The notes beneath the pieces are model-generated. The model was given only the letters and a program-made list of their open reading frames with translations, was not told the DNA's origin and did no database searches. DNA of 64,000 nt from the NCBI RefSeq assembly GCF_018613715.1, contig NZ_JAGGPT010000010.1, positions 62,001-126,000 of the forward strand, in the 5' to 3' direction. The position numbers were made by a program, and so were the translations under genes. Source of the DNA: Chryseobacterium sp. ISL-6. GTDB taxonomy: Bacteria > Bacteroidota > Bacteroidia > Flavobacteriales > Weeksellaceae. Below are positions 63,022 to 64,000 of the stretch, in pieces (within the stretch, counting starts at the first letter, position 1; the number at the start of each line of letters is the position of its first letter).

Positions 63022-64000
63022 ATTTATTGGAATATTCAAATTTTCTTACTGCTTCCAATGTCATATCAATTTCTTTATCTTTAATGGCATCACTGATAAA
63101 GTATGTCTCATAACCACTTGGTGGAAGATATATTCCATTGGTTAGCATTTGATGGAAAAAATTATTGAACAAGGAATGATTCGCTTCCTGCGCTTCATCA
63201 AAATTCGATACCCTATTGATATGAAAGAAAACCGACATCATAGAACCTTTTCTATTAATCTTATGCGCGATCCCTTTTTCATTTAAAATTTTTCCAATTT
63301 CAAAATCTAAGGTTTCCGTTGTTTTATTAAGTCCTTCGAAGAAATTCTGATCATTTTTAATCAACTGAAGTGTTTTTAAACCCGCTCTCATAGCCAAAGG
63401 ATTTCCACTTAATGTTCCAGCCTGATATACTCCCCCTTTCGGAGCCAGATGATCCATGATTTCGCTTCTTCCAGCAAAAGCTCCTACCGGAAGACCTCCA
63501 CCGATCACTTTTCCGTACGTTACTAAATCTGCTTTCACATTGAAAAGTTCCTGAGCACCTCCAAAAGCTAATCTGAATCCTGTCATGACCTCATCAAAAA
63601 TTAATAAAGCTCCATTCTCATCACAGATCTTTCTTAAGTTTTGTAAGAAATTATTTTCCGGGAGAACACATCCCATATTTCCGGCAACCGGCTCAATAAT
63701 TACAGCGGCAATTTCTCCCTGATTATGACGGAATAAGTCTTCTACCTGTTCAAAATCATTATATCTTGCTAATAAAGTATCTTTTGCAGTTCCAGCTGTT
63801 ACACCCGGAGAATTTGGATTTCCAAAAGTAGCGGCGCCACTTCCTGCTTTGATCAAAAATGAATCTGAATGACCATGATAACATCCTTCAAACTTCACAA
63901 TCTTATCTCTTCCTGTAAAACCTCTCGCCAATCTTACAGCACTCATACAAGCTTCAGTACCCGAAGAAACCATTCTGATCTGATCAATATTTGGAACGTT
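63020..64000 (-). CDS. hemL: glutamate-1-semialdehyde 2,1-aminomutase (5' part beyond window)
   Basis: The frame runs from its stop codon at 63020 to the right edge without a start, so only the C-terminal ~326 residues are present. It is a class III aminotransferase fold. The PLP pocket (VSSGTEACMSAVRLARGFTG, CYHGHSDSFL), the cofactor Asp (LIFDEVMTGFR) and the PLP lysine in YGKVIGGGLPVGAF are intact. It converts glutamate-1-semialdehyde to 5-aminolevulinate for haem. Confidence 0.95.
   Translation of the reverse strand, partial: NVPNIDQIRMVSSGTEACMSAVRLARGFTGRDKIVKFEGCYHGHSDSFLIKAGSGAATFGNPNSPGVTAGTAKDTLLARYNDFEQVEDLFRHNQGEIAAVIIEPVAGNMGCVLPENNFLQNLRKICDENGALLIFDEVMTGFRLAFGGAQELFNVKADLVTYGKVIGGGLPVGAFAGRSEIMDHLAPKGGVYQAGTLSGNPLAMRAGLKTLQLIKNDQNFFEGLNKTTETLDFEIGKILNEKGIAHKINRKGSMMSVFFHINRVSNFDEAQEANHSLFNNFFHQMLTNGIYLPPSGYETYFISDAIKDKEIDMTLEAVRKFEYSNK

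Overview
The window looks like chromosome of a Chryseobacterium-like bacterium (Bacteroidota, Flavobacteriia, Weeksellaceae). It is AT-rich and has Bacteroidota promoters (TTG about 20 nt ahead of TAnnTTTG at both tRNA genes). It carries two TonB-dependent receptors, NamZ/DUF1343, DUF3472 and a bifunctional OlsF-type acyltransferase. Its oleate hydratase shares residue numbering with the Elizabethkingia enzyme as I recall it. No taxonomic search could be run, so the genus is an inference.

Layout. 0.3-3.6 kb: TonB receptor and MFS transporter. 3.8-7.7 kb: AraC regulator, oleate hydratase and an atypical 3-hydroxyacyl-CoA dehydrogenase, with a direct-repeat operator candidate ahead of the hydratase. 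7.8-16.5 kb: glnS, an alpha/beta hydrolase, a sigma-54-type promoter in front of a 25-aa peptide, menC, fbp, aspartate kinase and an acyltransferase fusion. 16.6-18.5 kb: two copies of tRNA-Phe(GAA), each with its own promoter and terminator, flanking a DUF3472 lipoprotein. 18.5-23.6 kb: the most interesting locus, a LuxR-type regulator, a 57-aa double-glycine precursor peptide, a JmjC/ROX-like oxygenase and a C39-peptidase ABC exporter. This looks like a compact RiPP (modified peptide) system. 23.6-35.5 kb: hydrolase, AraC, thioredoxin and barrel proteins, NamZ, FtsX-like permease, a cysteine synthase/CBS-family enzyme, DnaJ/CbpM and a dicarboxylate symporter. 35.6-40.5 kb: DUF779 and aldehyde dehydrogenase with a divergent AraC, an esterase and a small lipoprotein pair; a GC-rich structured repeat lies between DUF779 and the dehydrogenase. 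40.6-48 kb: HMG-CoA synthase, M1 aminopeptidase, serine hydrolase and thyA, with several stop/start overlaps. 48-53 kb: a degraded repeat protein, a Gre-like protein, GH13, and a PhoR/PhoB-like two-component pair. 53.5-57.4 kb: TonB receptor and beta-helix lipoprotein. 57.4-64 kb: two unknowns, two paralogous amidohydrolases (one cytosolic, one with an export signal) around an AraC regulator, an oxidoreductase remnant, and hemL running off the right edge.

In the proposed RiPP locus the precursor would be bound through its leader, its Val/Arg/Gln-rich core hydroxylated by the oxygenase, and the leader removed after Gly-Gly by the C39 domain during export. A strong hairpin between precursor and enzyme genes would keep precursor mRNA in excess. 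The peptide, the gene order and the motifs are visible in the sequence. The chemistry is inference.
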